This document shows, piece by piece, positions 1 through 21,049 of a stretch of DNA of 64,000 nt; position 1 is the stretch's first letter, and each line of letters starts with the position of its first letter. The position numbers and the translations under genes are program-made. Source of the DNA: Rhabdornis inornatus (taxonomy: Eukaryota > Chordata > Aves > Passeriformes > Rhabdornithidae); the NCBI GenBank assembly GCA_013397075.1, contig VWZS01007662.1:310001-374000 (forward strand). Reading direction: 5' to 3'. The notes beneath the pieces are model-generated. The model was not told where the DNA came from and did not search any database. It saw only the letters and a program-made list of their open reading frames with translations.

Positions 1-7350
<7,350 letters not shown>

Positions 7351-7583
7351 ACAAGCTCACAAGCCTGGCTTTGCAACCAGTGGTCACTCCTGAGCTCGTG
7401 CAAGGCCGAGTCCACCTGAAGTGCAGCTACAGCCCCCGTTCCCCCGAGCCCCCCGTGCAGTACAGGGTGCTCTGGTCTCGCCTCTCCAGCCCTGGGCAGA
7501 GGGAGCAGATCCACCAGGAGACAACCCCGCAGCCCTTTTCCCACCTGGCGATGGACGGCGCGAATCTCCGCCTGGGAGACACG
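7351..7583 (+). CDS. VWDE: VWDE exon: Ig-like region, first part
   Basis: Residues 76-153. Two bases complete the codon split from the previous exon (Asp76), and the exon ends in phase 0 at the donor GTAACA (7584). It reads DKLTSLALQPVVTP, then a strand pattern with one cysteine and one tryptophan (VHLKCSYSP and YRVLWSRL), and ends in ANLRLGDT. With the next exon (VFCTVTAF) this gives a C-strand-W-strand-L-G-D-x-V-x-C pattern typical of an Ig-like beta sandwich. It is far richer in GC than its flanking introns. The reading frame continues open past the donor to 7829, but that extension is intronic in composition and lacks VWDE character. Confidence 0.9.
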
Positions 7584-8440
7584 GTAACACCACCCTGCCT
7601 CCAGCAGCACGGGTCACACTCACAGAGGGGATCAAACCTTCTTCCTGAATCTTCGCTGGTTTTTATCAGTGCTGCTCCTCTCCTTGTGCTTAGAGCTACT
7701 GCCCGAAAAAGACCTGAAACTGTTTCACAAGATTATTTAATAATGTTAACCTGGTTCAGGACCTGTAACATTTCTTTGAACTTCAGTGAGTTCTTGGAAG
7801 GTATTTTACCACATTCTAAAGCAAATTGAATATTTGCAGTTACATTACACCTTGAATGCTATAAGGTTTGTATAAGTGGTGGGTACATGTGCCTGAGCCA
7901 ATTTTTGCTTAGTGCTTTTTGTATCTTGCAGCAGTGAGATTTTGCAGCAGAGACAGGCTCAGCTGCATGCACTCAGTAATTTTTATATCCATGGACCAGA
8001 GACACAATAACATCTTTTCACAGGAAAAAAAAATGATACATTTTAAAATAGAGGGAGATTCATTTTATGATTTTCTTCACATTGTTCTGCCTCTCTGATT
8101 CCAAATTCCTGGTTCAATAGCATACTGAAAGATAGAGTTCATTACAAAACAATCTTTAAGAAGTATATTTGATGGTATACACAGCAACAATGATCTGCTC
8201 TCAAAAACAACAGCAAAACAGAAACCAATACAGATGTGAAAAAAAATTGACTTGTGTATGAATTCATGGCCTTTTGTGGTACAGAAACAAGACTTTTAAA
8301 TTTAATTTAGGTTCATAACTTTTATAGGCAGAAGAACATTAGTGATGCTACAGCAAACAAAGAATAAATAGGGATAACGGCCTTGTGTTAAAAGTAGGTT
8401 AGAAATAGTCTTGGCATTTTGCAGCTCTGCTTTGAGATCA

Positions 8441-8915
8441 TGGAATCATAGAATATCAGCCCAAAGAGAGAGTTCAAGGTTCCTCTGGTCTAAATTTTAT
8501 TGGCAAAAGCATAGTCTAGATGAGACAGCCCTTTCCTGCTGGACCTGAAGTGTCCAGTGTTGGGAAATTCACTCACTGCTGAGATTATTCCAATGGATAA
8601 CTATTCTCACCATGAAAAAATTATTTTTGTGTTGAATCTGAATTTTACCTCATCCTTTCTATGTTACTACTTGTAAAAAGGGACCCTCCATCTTCTTTGT
8701 ATCTACTCTTTAAAAACTGGAACATGGTGATGAGGTTTCCCCTAAGCCTTCTTTTATCCAGGCTGAATGACCCAGTTCTCTCAACCTTTCATCACATGGC
8801 AGCTTCCCAGGCCTTGGCTCATCTTTGTGGACCCTCTCCACCCTGCCCACATATTTTTGTGTACTGGTGACCCAAACTGAACACAGTATTCCATGTGTGG
8901 CATGAGAAATGCTGA
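8441..8915 (-). repeat. CR1 LINE fragment (3' end), antisense
   Basis: It starts with 'GGAATCATAGAAT', the reverse complement of the tail octamers of avian CR1. It runs on through diverged 3' UTR and ORF2-end sequence (pieces such as 'CCTTCTTTTATCCAGGCTGAATGACCC' type text and 'TATTCCATGTGTGGC'). It is 5'-truncated, as most CR1 copies are. Homology is recognised by eye, so the subfamily is not assigned. Confidence 0.85.
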
Positions 8916-8969
8916 CTGAGATAACAATTTCTTTAGCCCAGTTCAGAATCTGACTGATGATACCCTTAA

Positions 8970-8985
8970 ATGTTATATATAACAT
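8970..8985. repeat. 16-bp perfect AT-rich palindrome
   Basis: ATGTTATA followed directly by TATAACAT. Possibly chance in AT-rich DNA; no function implied. Confidence 0.6.
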
Positions 8986-10744
8986 GAGGCAGATAATTCT
9001 GCCAGTTTAAGACAAGTTTGTGCTATGAAGATATATCCTCATCAAAATAATTTCACATGCAGTCACTTCAAATCTTGTTTTAACAATCTTGAGGGATTCA
9101 GAGAAAATATGGTTCTGTTAACAAGTAGCATTGCCAAATCTTTATAAGACTATTTTTATTGTATTAAGTTTCCAGTAAGCCCTTCTTTGTTCTCTGCTGA
9201 AACTACGTGTTTAGTTTAGTGGGTTTAGTGATACTAAAGCATTCTCTTCCTTGTTAGGCTTCTTTAAAGGTCTTTATGGGCTATTTGACTAATTATAATT
9301 ATCCATAAATCATCACGGGTGAAAACCAAGTGATGAAGCTTCAGCTGCAACTGAGAATTTAGTTTTACAAAATACAGATTTTAAAATAGCATTTCACTGT
9401 GTTTGCCATCCCAGTCTGAGTGCCTAAGAGGAGTTAAAAAGGAGAAAACTCTCATCTCCAGAGGCGTAAATCTGAAGAAATTTAGCATTTGTAGGGCTAC
9501 CCCAGAGGAGAGGTGAGGCCACTAAAAGGGGAATCAAGCCCTGGCCAAAACCCTGGCCAAACTTTGCCACATGGAGGCAATGGGTAACTCTCACCTGCCC
9601 AGGAAAGGTGCAGGTGGAAGAATATTCTGTCAGGCAGCATCAAAGGGAGGCCAGCTTCCCATGGATAAAACTGTATGAGAGAGGAGACAATAAATCAGGA
9701 GCACTTTCCAGTACCTTTCTCCTTCTCCATGCAGAGCCCAGTGGTAGCATCCCCAAGGCTGTGCACTCCCAGGGTGCACGAGGGGCATTCAAGGCAGAAT
9801 TTGTCCCCCAGGACAGAGATTCTGAAGCATTTTGAAAACTACTTGCCTTTTTTGAACCTTTTAAACTCATTATCTCTACCTGCGCAATAACCTGCATTTG
9901 GTTCCACACATTAATGGCCTGAAATCAGCATCTTCTCCATTCCTTTCTTGACAAAGAAACTACAGCCAAGCAAGACAATTTTTTTTTACATCACTTTTTG
10001 AATGGTTGGTGTCAATGCTATTCTTTGTCAGTAAAAACGTCTCCAGGTAATAGGTCAGTCACATAATGGAATAGCTATTGATATATTTTAATATGCAGTC
10101 AAACCTTAGAGAAGAGTTGAGATTTACCAGCCAACATTCCTGAACTTGTATTGACAAAATAGCCAGTTATTTTTTAATAGCCATCATGTGTCCTATCTTC
10201 CTCCCATCTTTGGGTTCCAATTTTGTTATTTCAGACAGTAATGCTGGCAGCATAATGTTCATGAAACTATTGCAGTCTTAAATAAATCTATAACATGCCA
10301 CTACTTCTCTATAAGCTCTGAAAGAAGCCTACTCCATCTGATATGAAAATCCTGGCATTCCTAAGCCTTATTTATGTGATAGTGACAGAGGTCATTTCAT
10401 TCCTCGAGGCACAGCCATCTATAAATTATAGCAGCACACTGTGAGTAATGAGTTATGCTAAGAAAGAAAGGTGTTTAAAAGAAAACTGTGCAGATTTTGC
10501 TCAGCACAGCAATCCAAAAGTTCACACGGCGAGGAGCAATTGTCACCCTACATAAACCATGGTGCTTGTTGTAAAATAAGAATGTTTAAGCAAAACCAGC
10601 CTTTCTGAGCTCTGTGATAGAAGAGGCCGCTTTGCGTGGCACTCTGCAACAGAAGGAGATTATGCCCCAGCCATAAAGATAGCAAATTGTTTCTCAATAT
10701 ATAAAATAGCTATTTTTCTCTCACAAGGGAAAAAGTGTGAAATT

Positions 10745-10925
10745 TCATGGAGTGGTTTGGATTGGAAGAGACCCCAAAGATCATCCAGTTCCAACCTCCC
10801 TCCATGGGCAGGAACACCTTCTGCTAGACCAGGATGCTCCAAACCCCATCCAAGTTGGCTTTAAACACCCCCAGTGATGAGGCAAGAGATATTACAGTCC
10901 TGTTATTCTTGGTGCTGAAGAAAGC
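10745..10925 (-). repeat. CR1 LINE fragment (3' end), antisense
   Basis: Contains the common avian CR1 text in reverse orientation: 'TTTGGATTGGAAG', 'AAAGATCATCCAGTTCCAAC', 'GGGCAGGAACACCTTCTGCT' and 'AAACACCCCCAGTGATGAGG'-like segments. It is short and truncated on the side towards the element's 5' end. Confidence 0.88.
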
Positions 10926-13900
10926 CGAATCTTGCAGAGCACTTACACTTCATCTCTCAAGGAAATAGGAATTTTGTCTCATTGCCAGCACTTCTAAGAG
11001 ATGTCCCAGTTCAGCTCAGGGGAGAGAGGCAGCTCATACCAGATGATGGAACCACTACATTTCTTACACTTACATGGAAAATCCTGGGCATATTGGGTCA
11101 TAAATGTTAAATCATATCAAATCTATACCTATGGAAATATTCAAGCACCCAGAAGGCCAGCTTGAGGATTTGCCCCTTCTCCTCTCCCAGAAATATTAAG
11201 GTCTCATCTCCCAGATGCCCAGCCAGCACTGTCTCTCAGCCTCTCCCCTTTGGGGTCACTTCATGCCCTTGGCTCTGCTCTCACTGACTCAGACTCTGTC
11301 ACTGCCCAGCTCAGAGGTCTGCACCAGCATTTGAACTCCAAACTGACCAAGTGGCATTTCCCCTACTTAAGTACTAATCCCTTCCCAACCACTGGATTTG
11401 TCAAAATCATCAACAGGAATAGGAAGACCTGCCAGTTTGTAGGTCACAGCTGAGTTTACAATTTCTTCCTCAACCTTCAGGTAGAAAATGAGAAGCATGC
11501 CCGCAGAAACAGAACTCTAGGTGAACTTGAACAGAGACTTTAAAGCAGAAAGGGTCAGAGAGCTGATGAGCAAAACTCTGCAGATGATAAAATACCTTAC
11601 TACTACCCTGGGAAAATTTCCTTCCTTAGCAGAATAATGACCTAGAGTCAGCTTCCACGCACTGCCTGGCCATTTGACAACTGGGAAGAGCTGCCTCCTT
11701 CCTGTACAGCCAGTAGCAAAGTGAGCAGAGCCGGACTAACTGCAGTGCCAGGTCACACAGCCGCACCTGCTCCCTCCTTTCCACAGCCAACAGCCCCTTG
11801 CAGGGAGTGATTTGTGTTCTAAAGCTGGAAGGTCTAGTTCATTAATTAAATCAAAGACAGATTCTGCCTACTTTCCCCTTCCTGCTAACCCTTCTGGAAA
11901 GCCTTCCCAGAGACTTTGTTCCTACCCCTTTCTGCAAACACCTACAGACAGATCATTTTCTTGAGCTAATGAGAACTATTTTTCTTTTCTTCCATCTTCC
12001 TTAGAAATGTCATCCCTCAGTTCTGCTCATCCTTTGCTCTTTTCATCAAGGCTGTAAACCACATCTCCCTCCCACACACCCTCCCAGCTCCCAGCAGAGT
12101 GGTGACTGCAGGTTTTTCTAACCCCGGTTTCTAACTAAACTCCATTGGTGTTTAATGGAGAAGGCAATGGCAGCTCCAGTGCCCTGACAGCCATCAGGAG
12201 ACACCTTTCCCTGCCCAGCCCTCCATCTTCCATCCAGGAGTGTTAGCTGTGACTCTGCAGCCCCAGCCTGCTCCCTGACATGGGTGGTACACTTACAGAA
12301 GGGTGGATCCAACCCCAGAGTTCATAATCAGGCTCAGACTAGGCTGAAGGATTTCCCAGCAGCAAGTAAACCTAAATGGTTCCTATGTTGAGAAGGGAGC
12401 TTCCCACAGCTGCCTTTGTGAACTGAACCCCTTGTATGAGCACAGGGGGAGAGGCTGATGGAGAGGTGACAGGGCAAAGCTGGATCTACTGGCAAACATC
12501 CCCATCCATGCCCCAGTCTGGACCCTCTTCAATTCATTCACAATTAGTTAGGGGAAAAGGTGAAATTGAAGTCATTATTATCGTTAAAATAAGTAAAAAC
12601 AACAGATTTGGAGGAAAATTGGATTCTGAAAGCCATAGGAGAAAATAACCACATTTTGCTATGCAAGTTATTAGGGAAAAATTTTCTGGAGATGGTGACA
12701 GGTCCTAGGATTAAAATATTCTCCTAAATTGTTTCACAGAATTAACTGACCCTCACCAAATTAATGACTGACTTCTGCTTTTAGCTGAAGAAGATGCTCA
12801 TGGAGTTCATGTCAAAATGGGTGCAACTCAGTTTGAGTCCATGGAAGGGGGAAATCTGCTCCAACATACACAAAGGGAGACATTTCTTAGCTAAAAGAGC
12901 CTTTTTGATAAGAGTTTTGTGCCTAGAAGTTTTCTGCTCTATGGGAAGTTTTGCCAGGACACAGGGAAAAGGAGGCACCCCATGTTAAGAAATAATCCAG
13001 TCATCCTGTCCAAGGGCACCTGTCCCTTTAAAAGAGATTACGAAAAAGTAGAATTTGACTTTTTTTTTCTTTTTAAACAGATCCAATGAGTTTGTGGAAA
13101 AATACTTCCTAACTTGTCACAGCCATCAGCAAACTGCTGTCAGTGGTGCTTTTATCTCTTTGCTTTAAAAAGGCTGCGCCCTGAGATGGGTGTAGGGGGG
13201 AAGAGAAAAAAAGAAAGAAAAAGTTGATTACTGAAGTGCAGAAAAAAGAGTTAGTATTTAGCTGAAGGCAAAAAAATCCTCTTCCTTGGAATGACTATCA
13301 TAATTATGTGACAAACTGTCAACCTGTAGCTCAGTAGCTGATGAACATATCTGCTGATTGTGAGATGTGCACCCAACAAGGAAGAGGCAATAGGAGGGAA
13401 GGAATGATATAAAAGACAGAAATAAATTGTAAATTGTGATGGCTGTCCATACATTTTTAAAGTTTGTGCTGACTTCCAAAAGCACTGAAGATTGAGCTGG
13501 GGTGGACTGATAGTCTAGAGATATCTCAGTGCCTCATTAGGGAGTAAATTTTTATTTGAGTGTTTGGTGCTTTATCAATAAAATATACCTCTAAAATATA
13601 TATGAGAGGAAATACAACGAGGCTGGGTCCTGATATTTGCCAGAATATCACTGTGGGGAAGATCACCAGGCAATGCCTGTGTCAGTGCTGAGCATCCCTG
13701 TGCTTGTCCCTGCTGCAGCTCCCTCCCTCCCCGGCACAAACACTCCTCGTGCTGTGCTCAGAGGGAATCTCAGGTGAACATTTTTGGTTAAAAGCACTGA
13801 AGCCAGAAGTGCAATCAGCCCAGTGAGTGCAAATACATCATCTGCAATGCAGGTGCATGTGATCTGCTCAATGAGCTCTGCAAGGGGGTCAGTGCTGTTT

Positions 13901-15732
13901 GTTTTTTGGTAGGGGGAATATGCATTATCTGAACTCTTTCTCTGTTGTCACCACCTTGTCAGATCCTGATTTTTCAGACTCTCCCTGTGGCAGCAGCAGG
14001 AGAAGCTGCAGGAACGTGGTCAACACTCTCTCTCTGCCTTCCCAGCACAAGAACTGTTTTGAAAAGTCTGTAAGCCGAACACGAGCCTTTAGGGAAGGAT
14101 TGGAGATAATAAATATCTAATGATAGCAGGGGCTTATTACCTTGAGGAGACAACAACTTGCTCTCTTTCAGAGGCAAACTGGATAACTATGAAATATCTG
14201 AGGAATTTTAACTGTAAAGTATCTCTGTGAGGTGAGATCTGTGTCTATTTTCCCCCCAGTACACCCAGTATGACCTCAAGGCTTCCATCCTGTTAATGTA
14301 ACAAATGACACCATTTTCACTGGGCCAAACTGTCTGGAGCTGTCTGCAAGAGAGTGAGAAAAATTGTGAAGGTAAAAACATCCCAAAAGGCACATAAGCC
14401 TGGGACTGAGCTGAACTGGAAACAATCCACTTGAAGAGCACAGAAAACACTTGTTTTTCCCCACAGCCCTACAAACGACCCTGTATTGCTGGTGGGGAAT
14501 TTCTGCTGTGCACCATCGAGGTAGCAAAGAAGATTCTTCAGTTTGGAGGAAACTTATGGCTTGATGGTAACAAGGAGGGATTTTTAGGATGCTAAAAGAA
14601 ATATTGTAGGCTGTTATGCAGCCCATGCCCATATGACCACATGAATCTGGGAATATGCTGGTGTAGAACCTGCTCTGCAGGTAGGGCTCATGAGGATCAT
14701 GCCTGAGCCAGCAGGTGAGAGCTACAAGCATCAGCATGGCCAGTGAGTGGTGCTGGAAAATCTATCCAAAGGTGTTTGTTATAATGGAAAGTAAATCAGA
14801 TTGGTCCAGTTCTTCCTCATGGGTTACTTGAGGCTTAAAAAAGGCAGCAGCTATAAATGTGTCATCTGAGTATCTGGAATTTGATTTAATATGTCACAAT
14901 CTGTTACTCCATTTCCAAGAAGACTAAAAAAAAAATATTTGGAACTACAGTTTCAGAGTCTATTGTCATTTGCTTTAAGGAAAATTTCTGTATTTTAATC
15001 TTATGATCCTAGAAATTATTTTTGCAATTTGTTTTTTCTGAAACCAATGAAACATTAAGTTGGCAGATGGTGTGCAGGCTCAGCAGAGATAAAAGTTGTG
15101 TGGCTGTGCTAGGAATAAAATGTAAGTGTCCTGGTACATTTTGTTTGGGGGAGTTTTTTGTTTGGGTGATTTTTTTTTTATTACAATATAAACCCTGTAG
15201 GCACATCTGCATCATCTTTTGTAATACAATCAGGAAAAAAAAGGAGCTTCTCTTATTGCTGACACAGTTTCTGAGACTGGATGACTGTCAAATTTAAATC
15301 TTAAAATAAAATGCTTACAAACATGGTTCAGGGAGAAGATACTTGATCCAGTGGACAGACTGGAGTCTGGGATCCCAAGAACAAATGCCTGAATTCTGAA
15401 AGAAATATCTATGAACAATGTAATTTTTCCTTAGTGAAATGAATTAAAATAAAAAAACAAAGGTGTTTAAAAGCTGCAGAAGAAAACACATCATAAGCAC
15501 AAAGTGTTATTAATTGTTGAGACAAAAGCCATATTCCTTTGCTTATTAAGTGCATCAAAAATTCTTCCAAATCTCAAAATTTACATATAAATATTCTCAA
15601 AGCCTAAATCCCCAAAATATATTTCAGCAGTAGAATGAAAGCTTAAAAGCTCTGAGCAACATCAAGATGCATAATTATATGGATGTTATTCAAGGAATGC
15701 TATAGCACATGCTGTTTATTTATTTATTACAG

Positions 15733-15822
15733 GTCTTTTGCACTGTCACAGCTTTTAAGAGGGGCTCTCCTGAGCAGCAGTCACTGCCTGAGGACAGCAA
15801 AGGTTTCTATGCTGGGATTAAG
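15733..15822 (+). CDS. VWDE: VWDE exon: Ig-like region, second part
   Basis: Residues 154-183, exactly 30 codons in phase 0-0. The acceptor AG is at 15731-15732 and the donor GTAACA at 15823. The sequence begins VFCTVTAFKRG and ends KGFYAGIK. Its cysteine is the likely disulfide partner of the one in the preceding exon, closing the Ig-like sandwich. A small symmetric exon like this could be skipped without changing the frame. Confidence 0.88.
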
Positions 15823-17072
15823 GTAACACCCGTGGCCCTGAGTCACTGACTAGGGAATATTTGAAAATTGTATGAAGAAACATAAGTCCTGATCATCACA
15901 AGCAGCGCTGCTTCGATGTTCACTTGGAGAAAATGGCTTTCAGTTTGTCTGTAAAACACCCTGAAGCACCACTGGCATGGTGTGCATGTGTGGACACTGA
16001 TGTGCCACAAAGCACAAGCCAAGCTACGTGTCCCAGTAAATGTGCCCTGAACAGCTCTGGGGCTTTTGTGTGATGGGAAGACACGCCTACAAACCTTCCA
16101 GGATGCACAATTCCACAATTCTGTAACTAAACCAGAACAAAGTGAAGACAAAGTATGAATTTTATCCATGTTACAGTCAGGCATTAGAAAATTGGAGATA
16201 AATTCACACGGAGTGCAAGGACCAGGTCCAGTCCCACTCAAGGATTAGGTTGCCAACCTGGCACTCCAGGAGATTTTGGGATCTTCTGAGTACCTGAGTG
16301 TCATGCCTCCATGAAAGGGGTTTCAAAAATCTGGCAGCCCATTCTGTGTGGTATCTGAAGAACAGTTTCTGAGAAATTTTTTTAAATGTCAGAATTTACC
16401 AGGGAGTAGAGATTCCCATTTCCAACTAGCCCTGAGTGCTGCTTCTGTTCTTTTCCCAGGACAATGGGTAGGCAGAAAAGGCACAACCTGAGCTCTCTCC
16501 CTGGGGACACGGGTCTCCAAACCTGTAATATTTTATGTGCAGAGTTAATTCTTCTTCCTGCCATAGCAGGGAAGGGGAATTGGTCAAAATTTGCATTTAT
16601 TTTTCACCTGATGCAGACTACAAACATAGAGTCCACGGCCATGAGATTATGCCAGACTTTACTCCATGCTATTTCTCCTACTGCATTGGGATAGGAGCTC
16701 CTTTAAACCAGGGATATTAAAAATGAAATAAATTCTACAGTATTATTCTCAGGTTTAATAAAAGCCAGCCTTCAGATTTGGGGATGAGAAGCAGTTACAC
16801 ATTATATATGGGAACGGCAAACATTTTCTTAATTGCCAAAAATGTTAAAGTATGTTAACAGCAATTTTACCTCATAAAGTTGAAGATCACTATTGCAAAA
16901 TTTACTATTTTTAAGGAGATTATGATAACGATTATTATTATTTTGCAAGTAATTATATATCTTAATAATTGATTAAAACTACTTAAGACTTCATAGATGT
17001 CAGTGTTGCCTGATAAATCTGTCATCTCTCTTGTCGCTCAAAATTATCTAAAAGTTGTTGTCTTATTTCCAG
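15823..17072 (+). other. VWDE intron (1.25 kb)
   Basis: Intron with strongly AT-rich sequence at 16800-17000. Small reading frames on both strands (15843-16241, 16382-16564) show no domain. No repeat family recognised. Confidence 0.75.
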
Positions 17073-17208
17073 TTTTTACCAGAATCACTAGAAATTGCAG
17101 AGGATGGCAAGGAGCATGTTTTGACTGTCCTGAGCACAGTACCCATTGCCTGTCCTGGGCAGGACGATTCCTGTAAAATTACTTTGCAACTAAGTACTGA
17201 GGACTTGG
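17073..17208 (+). CDS. VWDE: VWDE exon: beta-rich module, first part
   Basis: Residues 184-228 plus the first base of 229. The acceptor AG is at 17071-17072 and the donor GTAAGA at 17209, so the exon ends in phase 1. It reads [15 protein letters not shown], then [16 protein letters not shown] and [12 protein letters not shown]. The pattern 'P-E-S-L-x-I-x-E-D-G' followed by 'T-V-P-I-x-C ... C-x-I-x-L' is a VWDE-type beta module with two cysteines about ten residues apart. Codon use is AT-richer than in the next exon. Confidence 0.88.
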
Positions 17209-20200
17209 GTAAGAGTTTTACATATTGATATCAAATCAATGTGATTACTTTTTCCAGTATTTAAGTTACAATGAATTCCAATAGAAAATATAATATGTAG
17301 ATAATACCAAAGGGTACAAGCCATAAAATCAGCAAAGTAGGGCATATTTTTATCTGCAAAATAAAACAACTGATAATATCTGACAGGTTTCAGAGGAAGA
17401 AAAAAAACCCCAAAGCCATAAATCTGACTAGCAATAACCTGAATAGTAGTCTGTTGAGATTTATGGATGGAATAACTGAGAGTAGAAGAACTTATTTTAA
17501 ATTCCAGGAGCGTAAAATTCCACTTTAAGTTTTTTTTGTAGCAGGAATGTTCTTAGGTAGAATAATTTCATTAATTATCAATAAAAAGCTCCCTTGCAGA
17601 TTTATTATTCAGTAAATGCATAGTGAAGCCTTTTTTCTTTCTTTTACTGGCTTACAGTTTTTCATCTAACTTAATACAGAATGAAAAAGTCATTCTTGTT
17701 CCTATGTATTATTCACTTTCTAAACATTTAGGTTTTTTTTTTATTTTATTAACTTGAAAACATTGACAATGTCACTGAAGAAACTCTCACCCTTTTATTC
17801 AGTAAATGTTATCTTTAGGTCAATCAGGTGGAATGCTCTTCCTGCCTAAGGGTGGCACGTGGGTATTTACTTTCCATTTGCACTAAATATAAAACACCCA
17901 AGCCTTTTTCTAACAAGTCACTTCTTTCTCTTCCATAAGTGACTCAATGAGAGAAATGTTTGGAGATAGGATTACAGCTGCAGTTTCTCTACTCGCAAAA
18001 AGCCAGCTCTAAAAAATGTTGGCAAAACTCAGATAGCTCCTGATATTTTTCTCTTTTTAATTCTCTTTCCTAGCCCTCCTCACCATCAGCCAAGTGCTTA
18101 GACAGAAGAAAGAAAAATAATTTAAATTATATCATAACACAATGAACTTAAACTGAGCAGCACCTTATGGTTCCAGCAGCTGTGTTGGCTCTGGTACATG
18201 GAGTACTTTGCATTTCTCCATGGCTCAGTGCTGCTCTGCTCTACATATTGCTCTTGGCTTGGAGTCTGTGCTGCTCCATCAGGAAAACATCCGCTGAGCT
18301 CATGGGAAACAGATTTCCTTGGACAGCAAGGTAGAGGAGAGGCTGCCTCACACTGAGGGGCTGGGGATGTCAGGGCTGGTGTGTGCTGGGGCACCCCCAC
18401 AGACCCCAAAAACAACTCAGACTCTGACTGCTCTGAGGATCAGATGGGAATTAGTCCCAGTCAAGGCCATTTGTTTAACTCACATTTTCTTAGGCATCGA
18501 TCAAGGCTTTCAGAATCTCCCTGACACTGAGAGCATGGGCAAGGAACTCTCAAGGAGGGGAGGCTGAGCTCAGCACATCAGACTGAGACTGACCCCTCAG
18601 CAAGGTCTCCTCCAGTCCCACAGTGTGCACTTGACTGGAAGAAAGAGAGGATACAAGATTTGCAGAAGCAGCTCTATTTTCAAGCTGTCAATGAGCTTGA
18701 TGTGTTGGTGCCAAGAGGTGCCAGGAGGAAGGCACAACTCGTCCAATTAACTCATATTTGAAGGAAGTTGTCACTGAAGTGGAAAATTTCTGTTAGTTTC
18801 GATCAACTCATTTCTGCAGCTTAAACTAAACCCAGCTCTAGCCCATGGTTGCTCCATCCTGAGGCTATTTCCTCGGATGACACTCGGGCTGTTATCTACT
18901 GGGAAATCTATATATGCTTAAGGCTGAGGATCTGCTGCTGGGTGTCTGCACAACCATGTTTGCTCTGAGCCTTTATTGTCTTTAGGGTCCATTAGTTTAT
19001 CTGAAGGAACACTGCAGGCTTCTGAAAAATGTGTGCTGGCCACAGTGCTGGAAATTAAAAATAAAAACCATTTTAGTTGTGATTCGTTTATACCGAATAA
19101 ATTAACTGACAAGCTCCTTGTCTGACTGAATCCATATAACTACACTGTTGTGCTAATTATGTAGGGAATAAGTGATAAGAAAGCTAATTACAAGCACAGA
19201 AATATCTCTCCAAGTTCAGACAATATCATAATGAATGCCAAGGCACGGCAGAACCGCTGGAGTTCGGCTTCTGTTAAGTTTATCGCTACTATTTTGACAA
19301 GATGATTTTCTTTGATTTTAAACTTTTGTTCTGGGTTGTGAGCACAGCTCATGGGGCTGTAATGGCAATAACTATTCCTCATGGAAACCTCCAATTTAAT
19401 TGAATCAAGAACCTTGAAAATGAGCCAAGGCTTTTCTATAAGATGTGAGGTGAGACTTTACGGATTTGATATGAGAGATAATAAGTCATTAATATCTGTA
19501 GATTTTAGTTCAGTTCCCATAGTACTGTACAGGGTTAATTTAAACTGTGTTTCATGAGATTTTTCCATAAGGAATAAGACACTGATTATTTGATTACGTT
19601 ACAAATGCCATCTTAAAATACTTTAATGCCATCTCTATAAATTATTAAGCAATTCTACAAATGGGAAGAGTGGTACAAAAATCACTTATTTTAATATCGG
19701 AAAATCACTTATTTTCATCTCAGATTAATTTTACAACCACCATTTCTAGAACTTTATTCTTACCTGATGATAATTAGCAGTCTGGGACAGAAAACTAAGT
19801 ATTCCTCAAGAAACACTGTAAGTCCTGAAATCAGCAGTTAGAATCTGACTGGCTTCAGCACAACCACAGTTTCATTTTCTGTCAACCAAAGGATTAATGA
19901 AAGCTTGAGTGGCTTCTTGAGAAGAAAATGCAAGCTGTATATAGTCCAGACCAGATGATTCAGAAATGAATGCTATCGTAATTCAGTGTGTGTGAGGGAA
20001 AACACACCAGTGGAAATGGAAATTCAGGTTTGGCCTTTACCTGAGACCTCAGCAGAAAGGGTCAGGACTCGAGAGAAGTGGACACTGCCATTCTGGCTGT
20101 GTGTAGAGGTCTCTTTAGGAAAGATATGATCTGCAGTGCCATTGTCACGCTGATTTTGTCACCACTCATCATTTCTCTACCCACCACAGATGATGACATA

Positions 20201-20831
20201 GCCAGTATCTCCATAGCTTCCTCATTTTTTTAGTGGATTTATCAACATGGTTCTTCTATGAAGGATACAAATAAAACTATCATAGTTTTACCGACTGGGA
20301 AGCAAAACACCATAAGCTAACTAAGCCAAAATATACAAATACAGACCTGCTGCATTTGCCTTGCTGTTGTGGATTCATAAATTTACTCAAGAACCCTCCC
20401 TTTTCACATCAAAACACTTCTTTATTTTAAATTAAATATCTCCAAGCAGATATCTCTTTATACTTCAGACAGTGAAAGAGAAATGTTTTCCAGAAACACA
20501 GATTAATCTCTTTCTTTGTCATGAGAACTCCTTGTCTTCATTCACTGGGCATGAGCCCATAAAGATAACACTGTCATCCCAGAAATATCAGCATCTGTGG
20601 AAAAATATAGACACCACTGAGTTTTTAGTAAAATTTGGGAATAAAAAAGCAGCACAGTGAAGAGTGCAGAGGGATGCCAGATTCAGTCAGTCACAACTGT
20701 CTCCATGCAAAGCCCATCTGGTTCCAAGGCATGTGTGTCCTGGGATGAGAAGCGTTTGTGTTGAACAGAACACAGGGAACGGCGATATTTGGGATAACTC
20801 TTGTCAGACTTTGTGTTCGTGTTCCCTCCAG
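17209..20831 (+). other. VWDE intron (3.6 kb)
   Basis: AT-rich intron without a recognisable repeat family or second gene. Short ORFs (18122-18415 minus, 18319-18567 plus) are unsupported. Confidence 0.75.
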
Positions 20832-21049
20832 GCAGCCAGGAGCCAGGGCCCCCAGACATCGCCCTCTCGGCCTGCCAGGTGGATCTGCTGCCGGATTCCT
20901 GCTCGGGGAGCAGCTGTGCAGCAGCCACGGTGACAGTGACGGCCGTGACGGACTTCGCGCAGGACGGGAACCGCGTCAGCCGCATCCGCGCTCGGCCTGT
21001 CGCACCAAGGGATTTGCTCTGGAGGGATTACACGCCCAGCCATGTGAAG
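20832..21049 (+). CDS. VWDE: VWDE exon: beta-rich module, second part
   Basis: Residues 229-301. Two bases complete Gly229, and the exon ends in phase 0 at the donor GTTAGG (21050). It reads GSQEPGPPDIALSACQV, then CSGSSCAAATVTVTAVTDF, VSRIRARPV and LLWRDYTPSHVK. The alternating hydrophobic strands with cysteine pairs (SACQV, DSCSGSSC) continue the module before the VWD domain. GC content, including CpG, is very high compared with the flanking introns, which is common for avian exons. The donor is less consensus-like than others in the gene. Open frames in other registers here are shadows. Confidence 0.9.

Larger units (their letters stand above)
7584..15732 (+). other. VWDE intron (8.1 kb) with two CR1 fragments
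   Basis: Large intron holding antisense CR1 pieces at about 8441-8915 and 10745-10925, and a 16-bp perfect AT-rich palindrome at 8970-8985. The long minus-strand frame at 14276-14737 has no recognisable domain and is judged chance. Nothing else supportable. Confidence 0.7.

Noticed and set aside
7371..7829. 152-codon frame running through the exon at 7351-7583
   Set aside because: Only the part up to the donor at 7584 fits VWDE; the rest is intron read-through.
14276..14737. 153-codon minus-strand frame
   Set aside because: No domain, no splice context, intronic composition, and another frame overlaps it; length is compatible with chance.
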